Assembly (NCBI GenBank): GCA_002077045.2 | Contig: NAEU01000740.1 | Span: forward strand, 1 to 20,889 | DNA length: 20,889 nt | Source: Rachicladosporium sp. CCFEE 5018 | Taxonomy: Eukaryota > Ascomycota > Dothideomycetes > Cladosporiales > Cladosporiaceae | Direction of reading: 5' to 3' | In this document: positions 1-10,800 of the stretch, piece by piece | Numbering within the stretch: position 1 is the first letter of the stretch | Layout: the number at the start of each line of letters is the position of its first letter | Notes under the pieces: model-generated | The model's database searches: none | The model's input: the letters and a program-made list of their open reading frames with translations, nothing else | What the model was told of the DNA's origin: nothing | Program-made: the position numbers and the translations under genes

Positions 1-312
1 TGGACGCTCGAAACCTTATCATCCGGCGGCAAGGAGCTAAGCATATCACTCAGCAAGTCGAACAAGATGGAGTGGTGGCCTCACATCGTCACCTCAGCGC
101 CAAAGATCGACACAGCCAAGATCGTGCCCGAGAATTCGAAGCTGAGTGATCTAGATGGCGAGACCAGAGGCATGGTGGAGAAGATGATGTGGGATCAGCG
201 GCAGAAGGAGATGGGGAAGCCGACCAGCGAGGAGCAGAAGAAGCAGGATATTCTGAAGAAGTTCCAGATGCAGCATCCGGAGATGGATTTCAGTAATGCG
301 AAGATGTCTTGA
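1..312 (+). CDS. nudC: Nuclear movement protein NudC, C-terminal part (5' end outside window)
   Basis: The frame is open from base 1 and reads WTLE, then a GKELSISLSKSNKMEWW stretch, then a C-terminal tail; about 103 residues are visible. NudC proteins are dynein/dynactin-associated chaperone-like factors needed for nuclear migration along microtubules, acting in the cytoplasm with LIS1/NudF. The visible part is the last strands of the CS (p23-like) domain, with the family's EWWPHIV signature, followed by the conserved tail: PENSKLSDLDGETRGMVEKM, the DQRQKEMGKPTS segment and the HPEMDFS ending. This tail separates true NudC from other CS-domain proteins. The ATG at 67 is internal to the CS domain and is not the start, because homology continues upstream to base 1. 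No intron is seen in the visible part. It converges with the carboxylesterase. The family call is firm; the gene is partial. Confidence 0.95.
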   Translation, partial: WTLETLSSGGKELSISLSKSNKMEWWPHIVTSAPKIDTAKIVPENSKLSDLDGETRGMVEKMMWDQRQKEMGKPTSEEQKKQDILKKFQMQHPEMDFSNAKMS

Positions 313-706
313 GGAAGGCAAGAGATATGATCATGGATGAACAAGACGAATCCGTATGGTTTGGCTGCTAGCTGGCCGAGAGCAACGTGGTGTAGTTGGG
401 ATGGAAGATCTGACGGACTGTTGCCCTACGATGGCCGACAGAGTGGGAATTGCAAAGTCCAAGCCATGACGGTCTGCATGTCAAGCATACGAGGCTGATA
501 AAATTGGGAGGAATGACGGGAGACATGAAGGCATGAGTAATGCAGCTGCGTGAATGGTGTACACTGATAAGCAGCTGGGTTGCTGCCCAGTAGAGACATA
601 TATACATGATAGCTTCATGATAGGCTGTCAGTGGCACGAAGTAGCAGCCCAGAGTGGCAAAGTACTTCAACTCAGGTACTGCAATCGCCCAGAAATCGCC
701 ACCGCC
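313..706. other. Convergent 3' intergenic spacer, no gene seen
   Basis: This is the spacer between the stop of the NudC gene and the stop of the carboxylesterase on the other strand. It must hold both 3' untranslated regions. Open frames exist on both strands but none resembles a protein family or continues through plausible introns. I see no canonical AATAAA on either strand. Confidence 0.6.
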
Positions 707-2593
707 TCAATTTCTTACTTCATAGCTCCTTCCGTGGAAGAAATCACACCCAGCCTTAACGTCCAGATCCGGAATCACCCCGATCTGCGTATAGTTTATA
801 TCCATTATCGCGAACTCCGTCTGCCCAGCGCCGATACCCAGCGCCGGATTGTACAGCGGCCAGTGCGGCTTACTCGCGTTACTGTAGCTCCTCGCATTAG
901 GATCCAGATCCGTCACGAAGGAGATGAACCAGTCCTTCATGTAGGCCGAGATGGTGAGATTGTTGGAGTAAGCCGCATCAGTGGGTTGGAAGATGAAAGG
1001 CGCCGTGGCGCCGTGAAGCTGTGTACCAGCGTTGAAGATCAGCTTGTAGGCTGAGAGACCCCAGTCGGAGATGGCGGAGGACATGTAGTACTGCGAAGGC
1101 ATATCAGTGGGTGTCTGAGGACGAAAACATCGTATGAATGGTTGCTCACAGTAGGACACATGATAATAAAGTCGCCGAATAGCTTTTCCCTCTGGAACAG
1201 GGTGCTGTTGTACGCCTCCCTAGGGTAGAGCTGATAGAGTCTGTCGAAGAAGCTCTGCTTCGCGTATGGGAACAGCTTCATCAATCCCGTCGTCTCCTGC
1301 TCGATGGTCGTTTCGCTGCGGTTCGTGTACAGATAGCCCTCATACCCGTCATGGTCGACGAGTAGCGGAACCTTCGTGAAGTGACCTTGCTTAAACTCGT
1401 TGCTCGGAAGGTCGCGAATAATATTGCCGTCTACCGAAGGACCATAGTAGAAGTCTCCGAAAGCTACTACGTTATCCTGGTAATAGGCGTCGAAGTAAGT
1501 CTTCTGGCCAGCGGTTTTGAGGGATTCGGTGGAGAGGCCACGGAGGCAGGCGAGAGTCGTACAATTAGAGGCAGAGAGGAGGTTACGGTACTGGTTCTGG
1601 AGGATAGTGTTGTTATGGTAGCTGGTGTAAGAGTCAGCATATACTGTAGTAGTAGCAGAAAAGGGATGGTAGTCAGTTGCTTACGGTTGCCACCATGGAT
1701 ACTCTGCAATCACTGCTCTGTAAGGAGGGTTCGCAACTCCGCCATATAAGATCATTTGGTTCATCACTTTCTGATCGTCAGCTCCTACTCCATGTGGTGT
1801 CAATGATGGTTCGCGTACCTGCACTGCCACCAGCACTACCACCGATGATCGTGACTCGCGCAGGGTCGCCACCGAACGCTCGGATGTTCCTCTGAACCTG
1901 CAATGCGCGTCAGCTTCAAGTTACATGTCGCTAGTGCGCATGACCTACCCAATTGAACGCAGAGCGCTGATCGAGTAGTCCAGCGTTCGCCACTCCGTCC
2001 TCCCGGACCTCAGCGCTCGACAGGAATCCATATATCGATAATCTGTACTGAATCGAAACATAGATAATGTCGCCACCACTCGTCCCAACAATCGCCTGCC
2101 CCTGATTCCCCGCGCCATTAGCACTCCCCTGCGTATATCCACCCCCATGCACCATCAACATGACCGGCACCAACGTCGCCTTCGGCTTCACCGGCACATA
2201 AACATTCAACAACAGACAGTCCTCTTGGCCCGTCACAGCCACCGGCGTGGGGATATTCGAAGCATACGCGCGCCAGGCCGGCGTTCCCTGGACGCATGAC
2301 GGGCTTGGGGCTCGGGCATCGATGATCTGAGCGGGACTGTAGTCGTTGTGGGACTCGATGTCTTGGGGTGCTTGCCAGCGGAGGTTGCCGATGGGCGCTT
2401 GGGCGAAGCGGATACCGTAGAAGACGTCTACGCTGAAGTTGGCGCGGTAGGAGGTGTTGCCTTGGTAGCGCGCGTAGCCTAGGTCGACTATGGGGCCTGT
2501 GGTGTTGGTGGAGTACGAGGCTTGAGCAGAGCAGAAGGGGAGGAGGAGGAGGAGAGTAGTAGCAGCAATGCCGAGCTTTGCAGTGGAATTCAT
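707..2593 (-). CDS. Secreted type-B carboxylesterase/lipase, five exons
   Basis: Hydrolyses carboxylic esters as an alpha/beta-hydrolase, probably secreted. Exons on the minus strand are 2593-1949, 1897-1819, 1766-1685, 1621-1150 and 1090-707. Introns of 51, 52, 63 and 59 nt have GT..AG ends and joining restores one frame of 553 residues, normal for the family. The open frame extends nine codons upstream but begins with GTG, so the start is the ATG at 2593. It gives a clean signal peptide (LLLLLPFCSAQ, about residues 14-24). Motifs: type-B signature EDCLLLNVYVP (124-134), oxyanion hole HGGGY (149-153), nucleophile elbow GGSAGG with Ser236, probable acid Glu363 (DGYEG) and His452 (LHGATAPF). 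About nine N-glycosylation sequons fit secretion. The elbow has Gly where cholinesterases have Glu. Natural substrate cannot be read from sequence; feruloyl esterase, sterol esterase or lipase are open. Confidence 0.93.
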
Positions 2594-3250
2594 GATGGCA
2601 GTGAAGAGCACGCTTGACACTTGGACTTGTGGACGGAAGAGAGGAGGAGAGATACTGAAGCTTATACTTGACGTACTGCACCGACGCTTGTGTACCTCAA
2701 TATCTCCGCTTTGCGCACGGCATACAGGCGATGCTACAGATAAAGGTCGGCCGGCTACTGATGAGTGACGTCGAAGAGGAGGTGTTGCACAGTTTCACCC
2801 GGTTGCGATGTCGTTGCATGGAACTCGATCAACTCGAGATCCCCGCTTTCCAGCCATTCTTCGGTCGCACTTTCCTCCGCGTTCTTTGCCCAGGTTCTGG
2901 ACATACGGGCGTTCAAGATCTCTTCATGCTGCAATTGATATGCTCTGATTGAAAGTCGCTGTAGATATTGGGAGGCCACTGGGATTTGGCAAGCTTTGTG
3001 TCATGTAAAGCATACAGCCGCACCTAACATGGGACGTGAAGTCCAAATAAGCTCGTAGCTCCTGCCCTTCGTCCTGGATATCCATCGTGCCTTCCCAAAC
3101 CGTCAGCGCTGTACAATAGCGGCGATTCGCGTTTGACTCCCGTCATAAACTCCAGAACGCCTCGCTGTCCCAAATAAGAAGGCCAGCCCTGATCTCCATC
3201 TCTGACCCTTTGCCCTCGTGTGAATCGACCATTGCCGCCCTTGACATCCC
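2594..3250. other. Carboxylesterase promoter plus bHLH gene 3' region, no gene seen
   Basis: This tandem spacer lies between the carboxylesterase start and the stop of the bHLH gene, both on the minus strand. It holds the carboxylesterase promoter (TATAAG near 2661-2666) and the 3' untranslated region of the bHLH gene. Short open frames on both strands (for example about 2668-2952 plus) show no domain or family resemblance. Confidence 0.55.
2661..2666 (-). promoter_or_regulatory. TATA-like element of the carboxylesterase gene
   Basis: On the minus strand this reads TATAAG, 68 nt upstream of the carboxylesterase ATG. Between it and the start lies a CT-rich stretch (about 2629-2651), the usual fungal arrangement of TATA, pyrimidine run and transcription start. 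Position and context support it; no transcription data. Confidence 0.45.
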
Positions 3251-5538
3251 TCAGCCAACCTTGACGGCCTCCGGACTTTTACTCTCGTCCATTGCATCCC
3301 CCAAGCCAGCCTCAACACCAGACCCACTCCCCCCAGATTCACTCCCACTCTCCCCAAGCTTTCTTCGCATCATATCAAGCTCCTTTTTCATCTCCATCAT
3401 AGCCATCCTCTGCCGCTCCTCACTCTCCTTTAGCACGCGGATATACTTGTTCGCGCTTTCCACAGTCGCAGCCTTGGAACTCTGACTGCGACCCTCGCGT
3501 TCCCGTTCCCGCTCCGCGTCGCCTCCCTCGCCGTTGACATCTTCCTCCACTTCAGCTTCGCCTTCACCTTTCGGTGTCGCTGGGATGAGAGATTGCATTT
3601 CTTTGAGGGCGTCGTTGATGCGGTTCCTTCGGCCTTGCTCGGCGACTTTGTGGGATGTGCGTTTTGATGTGAGGCCAGTGGAGAGAGATTCTGGGTACGA
3701 GACACCTGGTAATCGCGTGCCGTCGAGGAGATTCTGGTAATTTGATTTCGAGGCCAGCAGTAGGGCGTGCGTTGGGGAGTGTAACGCTGCAAAGTCAGAT
3801 TAGCTGCAATGTCCGAATCAATGCGGGATGAGTGGATGGACTTACTGCCTTCGGGAAGCAAAGGCTTGATACTAGGACTTATTCTTGGCCGGAGAGCGGG
3901 TGAGAGCAAGCCGCCTGGACTCGCAGGCACGGAGCCGCGTTTCTTCGCGCCTCGGGCTGTGGCGCTTGGTTTGGCGGAGGCTGTCTTATCTTTGAGTAGG
4001 CCGGCGGGTGTGGACGCTGTCATTGGAGATGCCATGCCATTGAGTGCTGGGCTCGCCGATGCACTGCCAGGTCTTACAGAAGTAGGTCGATCCAGAGGTC
4101 CGAGTTTCGGAGTCTTTCGCGCGGCCATGCGAGGAGTCTGCTCGCTTGAAGCAAGCTCTACTTGCGTATCAATCTGCGAGAGCGTGGGTCTTCGTGCTGC
4201 CGCCGGGAGTTGCAGGTCGTCGAGCGGTGTTTCTTCGAGTCCATTCAGACCCGTGGTCGAAGCGCACCCGGGCTTCATAGACAAGATCGACTTTGGCGTT
4301 GCCGCCTTTCCTGACGGCGGTGTCTGCTGCGCTCCTGGTTGTTGCTGTCCCTGCAGCGCAGGTGAATGCGATAATGAAGACCCTGGTTTTGGCGGTGGTC
4401 CCATGAGTGCTTCACTCAGGGCCTCTGGGGACACGCTCTGCTCTTCCGAACTCTCGAATGCAGGTGGAAGTGTGAACCCAGCCGATTGCGGTAACTTGGC
4501 ACTTCCGCTTCTCTGCACTTCTTGTACCATATTCTCTGCGCTCTTCGAGGGCGTGATAGAAGCTAGCATAGCCGACTTCCGCTTCTGCGCCTTCGCAATG
4601 GGACTCTGCTTGATCTTACTCACAGCTAAGCTCCTCGGCGTGGCTACTTTCCTTCGAGCACTTTTCTTCGGCTGAGAGGCCGGCTCAGGTAATGTCAGCC
4701 CGTCACCGCCCATTTCGACATCTGCATTTGGATCAACCGGACTTGCGGCGTTGGAGCTCGGTGCCGTACTAGGGTTGGTGTAGTATCCCTGCTGTACGCG
4801 CTGTTGCTGGACTGATCTTGGCGCTCCATTGCCATTCTGTGCGTGCAGAGCAGGAGACGTGAGAGGCGAGAAGTAGGCTCCAGGCACAGTGTACTCTGGT
4901 GCGAGGTGGAATTGTGGCGTGCTCTGTGGCGAAGCCATAGGTGTGAACTGTATCTGCTCGTTCTTCCGCATGTGGTACTGTTGCTCCATCAGCGCCCTTT
5001 GCTGAGCGTCCAGCTGTTGCAAGAACCGTCCAGTCTCGCCATGCATTTCATAGCTGTTGGGTGTAGGCGGGATGTGACTACCACCCGGGTACGCTTGCTG
5101 TGTGGGGAACTGGAAGTGCTGCTGCTGTTGTTGCTGCAGTGGTTGGAAGTCCTGCACCATGCCCTGCTGGAAAAGATCCTCATTCGCAAAGCCCATATTC
5201 CCTGCCTGATGTCCTTGCCCGTTCATCCCAAACTGCTGCTGTTGCGGCGCGGCCACGAACCCGCTGAAGTCCTGCGCCATGCTCGTCGTCGTCGGGACGT
5301 TCCCAAACCCTCCCATGGCCTCATCGAACGGCGTACCCGGATGTGTGCCAGGATGCGATTGCTGCATGACCTCGGCAAACCCATTATTATCGTCCAAATT
5401 CGTTATCGCATCAAGGTCAAAGTTGTCTATGTTAAAGATGTTCGACAGATCATCCAGGTCACTCGTCATCTGCACCATAGGGTCCATTGGGTCTGGCGCG
5501 GCGGACCAGGCCTGGTGCTGGTCTATGGGCGTGTTCAT
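3251..5538 (-). CDS. nuc-1: bHLH transcription factor, phosphorus-acquisition regulator (NUC-1/PalcA/Pho4 type), two exons
   Basis: Nuclear activator of phosphate-starvation genes in filamentous fungi; the family binds CACGTG-type E-boxes and is held in check by a Pho80/Pho85-like kinase (PREG/PGOV). Exons are 5538-3846 and 3786-3251; the 59 nt intron has donor GTAAG and acceptor TTTGCAG. The spliced protein is 742 residues. An N-terminal acidic/hydrophobic stretch (about 26-53) looks like an activation domain. Gln-rich tracts follow (about 99-102 and 135-140), then a long Ser/Pro/Ala-rich middle with many SP/TP sites, plausible kinase targets. The conserved block SPALRPRISPSIKPLLPEG lies just before the intron; ASKSNYQNLLDG and LPGVSYPESLST follow it. 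The basic region is SHKVAEQGRRNRIND with the E-box residues His610, Glu614 and Arg618. Helix 2 begins SKAATVESANKYI (668 on) and runs into a coiled coil to about 708. The loop (634-667) is long and charged. The NUC-1 assignment is strong; regulation is inferred from the family. Confidence 0.92.
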
Positions 5539-7820
5539 GGCTGCGGATGGCCCAGCCAGCGGAATGCGGGTCGTGTGAGTGCAGCCGACTGCCTCAGTAT
5601 TCGCAAGTTCAATCTTCGGCCGCGGGTGGCCTCGTCGAGTCCGCCGCGGTTACAGCACAATGGCTGTCGCACTGCAGCTGTATCCTCGTGCCTGTGTGAG
5701 TGAAGAGAAAGGCTCTAGGTCGAACAGGGAAGGCGCAGCTGACAGGGCCGAATGTCGAGTCCTTGGCGGGCGAAGTCTAAGCAGACAGACTCGGCTGTCA
5801 GATGCAACGTCGGCAGCGGTAAGCGATCGGAAGGTCTCGTGTGGTAGCGACAGTCAATTCTGCAGTGCCGAAGATATGGCGGTGCGTAGATTTGCGGTGC
5901 GGTGTGGTACGAGGGAGTGTGTGGGAGCCACAGCACTCAGCTTGCGCGAAGGAGAAAGGTAGATAGGCGAGTGACAAACTCAAGGTTTCTCACAGGCGTC
6001 TAGTATTTGCGGGCCGATCGATGGCAGGGCATCAAGGTGGAGTGTTCAGCGTGCCTTAATGGCAATAGGGATGGACCGATATTGGCATCTGCTTGTTGCA
6101 ATGCCCATCGAAAGAGGGGCAGCCACTACTTCCGAACCCACCTCGCTATCTCTTCCCATCGCTCTTCCGACACAAGGAAGACTTTTCACTTTGCTCCCCA
6201 GCTGGCCCACCAAGCGCGGAGATTGCCTTACTCTCCACCTCCCCACAGCGCCACACTGATCATCAGCAGTACAGGCCCCGGATCAAAGTCCTCTTGCGTT
6301 CATAACGCATGGCAAGCAGCCGCAGCTTCGACCACGACCCCACGGTATGGCTTGCAGGCATTGCGTAACGAATGGGCGTTCGATACCAAGTGCGCGGGAC
6401 TTGGCTCGAATAGAAGAGTGGGATGCACTCCGACGTCGTTACCCGCTAGGAAGCTCGTGATTGGAGCGCGCAGACATTGGACACCCGGGGTTGAACTCCG
6501 CTGCTATCGAGGGTTTAGTACGCATGGGGTTTGCATAGCTTGAAGCGAGTGGCGGCAGCCACAGCACAGCTGCGGCGAAGTGTATGCTTCTTCACAGCGA
6601 CATGTACTCTGGACCCGAGCTCAGAACGAACGCCGTGCAGAGGGAACAAGACCACATTGATCGAGAGAGTCGACTACTGTACAGTGCACTCTCCAGCGTG
6701 GGGGCACACACCCCAAAAAAACTCTGATCGCCCGGCTCATGCACGCAATAGTGGGTCGATATTATATTACCCGTATGCACCTCCTCGGCTTGCTCGCCGC
6801 GTTCGGTACTGACCTCACTTCAAGAAGATTGTGGACGAGGCCATCGACATTCGACGACCTCATCCTTACCGCCACGTCTCCAATGGTTTGCTGAAGAGCC
6901 TTGGGCTATCACAGGTCGCGCCCCGAGTGTGCTTCCACGCTTGCTGTGTCGATTGGCCGCCGGAAACACGCACCGGCGTGTGGCTGTCGACGATGCTTCG
7001 GTGGAAGGTCGACGATCACAGCACATCGTCATTCTTTTTCGACAAAAACGCTCCGCCATCGGGTGTATTTCAGTGTTCTCAGACTTCCAGAAACGCGGAG
7101 ACAGCATCGACTTACCTCTGTTCTAACTTTATGGATGACTTCCAATAGTCGCAGTCGCAACGTCGCAACGTCGCAACGTCGCAACGATTAGATTCGTCTA
7201 GGCAAGGTGTGCGTATGTACTGTAAGTGCAGGCGTCATGAGTATCTATTCTGATGGAGGGCAAGACTCTTTTCGTTTCTCTGTCTCACTGTACATCAAAA
7301 TCATCCGAGTGGGACACCAGCATCCCAGTATCACGAACGCAGATCGATCCAAGATACCACGATCGACTCGTGCAACACCTTCAATCCACCTCGCATGTGT
7401 TGCAAGGAGAATCGCTCTCGCGATCTGGGGAAGCAGAGATTAGGCATACTGCTTAATGTAGAAGACTGCGTAGCCTCCACTATCGCTCCAATCCTCACTT
7501 CATCTCCAGAACCTCTTACGGCTGATGCTGTGAGACTAGGATGGAGAACGATTGAGCGTAGTAGAGGCATGTGTTGTCAAGCGCTGCTTTCGACCGCCTA
7601 TTGCAGCACGGTATAGATCACGGAGCATACACATTACATTCTCCGTAAGGCGAAGCCGAGACTGGCACTTAGTGGCGGTGAAGTATTGCTACCGACCGCC
7701 CAGCTCGCTAAACGCCGTACACCCCTCCTCACCAGCAGAGAAGCTGCAGCCCTCTCCAGCAACTCCCTCTACTATCTCACTCTCTGCCTCAGCTACTGAC
7801 AGCTAGCCTACAGCAGCAAG
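5539..7820. other. 2.28 kb region without a recognisable gene; upstream region of the bHLH gene
   Basis: The region lies between the start of the bHLH gene and the stop of eIF3a, both minus-strand. It should contain the eIF3a 3' untranslated region at the right and the bHLH leader and promoter at the left. The minus strand has no ATG from 5539 to about 6029, consistent with a long transcribed leader. I see no CACGTG here. The only repeat is the 8-bp tandem at 7148-7186. The largest open frame (6007-6543, plus) begins with TTG, lacks any family resemblance and has a low-information composition. No tRNA or 5S-like structure was convincing. An unannotated non-coding RNA or a small multi-exon gene cannot be excluded. 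Confidence 0.55.
7148..7186. repeat. Short tandem repeat, 8-bp unit GTCGCAAC
   Basis: Four perfect consecutive copies of GTCGCAAC occupy 7154-7185, preceded by a partial copy (GTCGCA, 7148-7153). The unit is not a multiple of three, as expected for non-coding DNA. It lies about 640 bp beyond the eIF3a stop. A minisatellite-like expansion is the simplest reading. Confidence 0.9.
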
Positions 7821-10800
7821 CTAGTTCCTCCCTTGAGGCGGGCGATACGCCCCCCCAGCTCCAGGCGGCTTATACGCCCCTCCAGCAGCAGGCGCCGGTG
7901 ACTCCTTCCTCTCCTCCCTCGGCGCACCCCTCTGCCATCTATCCGCACCCGTAGCCGGGCTCTCCGTCCTCTCGCCCCGACCCGGCCGTGGACGCGGCGC
8001 CCAGCGCTCGGTAGGCTTAGCTCCGTCCCTGCTCTCCTCGCGCGGCGGCGCAGCGTCAGCACCAGGTGCCTTCCCGCGGAGGGCAGGAGGGAGGTAGCCG
8101 CTGCGTTTCGGTGCGGCGGACTCGTCGGCTGCAGGCTCAGCGGCAGGCGCGGCAGCAGCAGCGGGCGCGGACTCGGGAAGCTCGCCTTTGGCTTTGAGAG
8201 CCTCGCGTTCGCGCCAGGTCAGCTTAGCACCATCACGAGGCGCGAGGGCGATCTTGGGCGGGCCACGGGACTCGGGCTCAGCTGCTGCGCGCTCCGGGCC
8301 ACGCTCAAAGGTCCTAGCTGCGGGTGCGCTGGCGCCTTGCTTGCGGAGCAGACGGTTGCGCTCAGCCTCCTCTTCACGCTCGCGCTGCTTCCTCGCAGCC
8401 TCCATTCGCTCTTCACGTCGCTTCTCGGCCTCTGCCTTTGCCTCAGCATCCTTGGCGCGCTTCTCCTCTGCTGCGCGCTCAGCCTCTTCCTCTTCACGAA
8501 TACGTGCCTCCTCTTCTTCGGCAATCCGGCGCTCTTCCTCCTCTGCACGACGGCGCTCAGCTTCACGAGCATCTCTGACCTCCTTGCGTCGCTTGTCCAT
8601 CTGTGCATTGAGCTCACGCTCGGCAGCCTTGCGGCGCTTCTCGAAGTCAGCGTGGCGTTGCTCAGTGATGTCCTTCCTGAATGTCTCATATGGCGTGACA
8701 AGTCTGCTGAGGCGGTGTTTGAGTGAGACGTCCTCTTTGTGCTTCTCCTCTGCACTCCTCATAGTCTCGTTCTTGGCGGTCTCCCAAGCAGTGTAGTCCT
8801 CCTTGCGCTGAACTTCGTAGTCCTCGGCCAAGTGCTTGATCTCCTCCTTGCGGTAGGCCCGCTCCAGATGGTCGAGACGCTTCGATGTCACTCTCAGCTT
8901 ATCGCCCATCTCGTTCTTCTCCTTCTCGAGTGCCTGCAGCTTGAGCATGCGGATGCGGCTGCTGTCCAGCTCGTCAATATCAAGGTTCGAGATGTCAACA
9001 CCTTTCACGCCTTGCTGCAACTCCTTCAGCTGCTTCTCGACTTCCTCACGCTGCACACGCTTTCTCTCAGCCATAATTCTGCGCTCCTCGCGATCCTTCG
9101 TCTCTTGCGCAAGACGCTGGCTCTCGGCTGCCTGCAGCTCCTGCTGACGAGTCTTGCGCTTCTGATCCTCATCGCGCTTGCGAGCCGCCTCGGCGCTGGC
9201 GAAGGTCTCTTTCCTCTTCTGGATGGCTTCGCGGCGAGCGAGTAACTCCTGATGCTCCTTCTCGAAACCAGCTTCAGCCCTCTTCAGGCTGGCGAGCTTG
9301 GCCTCGAGTCGCTCCTTGTTGAAGGCTGGATCGACGTACTGCACAGCTTGGTACAGTGCCTTTGACAGGCGGGTGAGTTGCGAGCGCACGATCTCTGCTG
9401 GCGTGCTCTGCAGGCGCTGCACCGAGCCAGAGTCAGCCTCGGCTGATCCGCCGCCGGCGCCTGGCTGCATAGCCTTAGCTGAGGAGAAGACGTCCGAGTC
9501 GAAGGTGAGGACGCCTGTGGAGTGGTCGACGCGAATGGACAGGTCGCCCTTCTTGCAACCGTTCATGATAAACTTCTCGATGCCGACAGCATCGATCTGG
9601 AATGGGTCGGGGAACTTGGCCAAGCTCAGCACCTCGTCGATGTTGACGTCGGTGTACACTTGGGAGAGCTGCTGGAAAAGCCGGGTGAGGATGACCTGCT
9701 GTAAGGGAGCAACATACTTCCTCATCTCCTCGTCAGCACCCAGCTGCGACAGAATGGGTGAGACCTTGGCGCAGATCGACTTGGGGTGGAAGTCGGTCTC
9801 GAGGATGTTGTAAAGGTTGCGGATCTCAGGCCGGGCACGCTGGAGGATGTCCTTGCTGAGCATGTCCTTGAACAGGATCGCACGTGTAGGTGGTGTGTTC
9901 ATGGCGAGGAGGTTAGTGAGGCGGGTGTTCTTGTTGCTGCGAACGGCGTCAGTGTCGATGAGTGCGCCGCGCGAGCGGGACGTGCTGATGACTGGGATTG
10001 ACAGTGCCGAGAGCAGGACGAAAGAGGCTGCTTTTGACAAGTCTGCGTCAGACACATTCGTCGGGTTGTCCTTCTTGGAGCCACCACTGGCAAGTGCGCG
10101 TGCTGACTGGGAAAGCAGGTTGTAGTATCTGCTGTAAGCCGCGGCATGGAAGAGGTAGTTCTCGGAGACCAAGAAAATCCTCGTGAGCTTCTCGAAGTAG
10201 TTGGCCATCATCACGTTCTTGGCCGAGCGCTTCGACAAGCTGAGCAAGGTGTGGATGTCCTCAACGCTCTTGAACGCCTCCTGCCAAAGCTCAAGCTCGA
10301 CAGCGACATTGAGCTGCATGAAGCGGGTATCGAGGTGGCGCTGGAGTGTCTCTGGCTCGCTCAGGTTGATGGCATGGACCTGCTGTGAGTACTTGGCAGC
10401 ATTCTGCAAGTGATTGCGGAGAAGCTCGCACAACCGCCTGAACTCAGTCTTGCGCGCATACTTCAAGCAGAAGTTGAAGGCCTGGTGTGCGGTAGTCTGA
10501 TACATGACCTCGAGACGTGCGTTGTTCTTGAAGATGTCCAAGACCGTGCGGTAGGTCTCCCAGAGGAACTTCAGCCACGGAGTGACGATGGCACGATCCG
10601 TCCGATCACGTGATTGCTCGCCCGAGATTGTCGATAGGAGGATCGACTCTGGTGTCTCAGTGGCCTCGAGATCGCCAATGTTGGCGAGCGAAGTGCTGGC
10701 ATTCTCTCCCTCTCCCTGTGCACCTTCACCAGCAGCGGCAGCCTCAGTCTGGTCAGCCTTCTCCTGAGCAGCCTTGACCTTTTCTTCTGCCAATTCGATG

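Noticed and set aside
707..2593. Carboxylesterase as a pseudogene, since its frame is broken several times
   Set aside because: Each break is resolved by a 51-63 nt intron with consensus ends and branch site, restoring a full-length protein with an intact triad.
2594..2620. Nine-codon N-terminal extension of the carboxylesterase
   Set aside because: The extension would start at GTG; the ATG at 2593 gives a proper signal peptide and good initiation context.
3809..5703. Two long + strand frames (288 and 286 codons) opposite the bHLH gene
   Set aside because: They are antisense shadows of a low-complexity Ser/Pro/Gln coding exon with strong codon bias; the sense frame carries the conserved bHLH and flanking motifs.
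6345..6392. Possible tRNA: TGGCTTGCAGG followed by GTTCGATACC
   Set aside because: The A-box-like and B-box-like strings are only about 33 nt apart, too close for a tRNA, and no acceptor stem pairs around them.
6007..6543. 178-codon open frame on the + strand in the 2.28 kb spacer
   Set aside because: Starts at TTG, has no domain, no plausible partner exons and no family similarity.
8188..8796. 202-codon open frame on the + strand, opposite eIF3a
   Set aside because: It mirrors the Glu/Arg/Ala-rich coiled coil of eIF3a; the Ser/Arg/Ala-rich translation is what reverse-complemented GAG/GCN/CGN codons give. No family resemblance.
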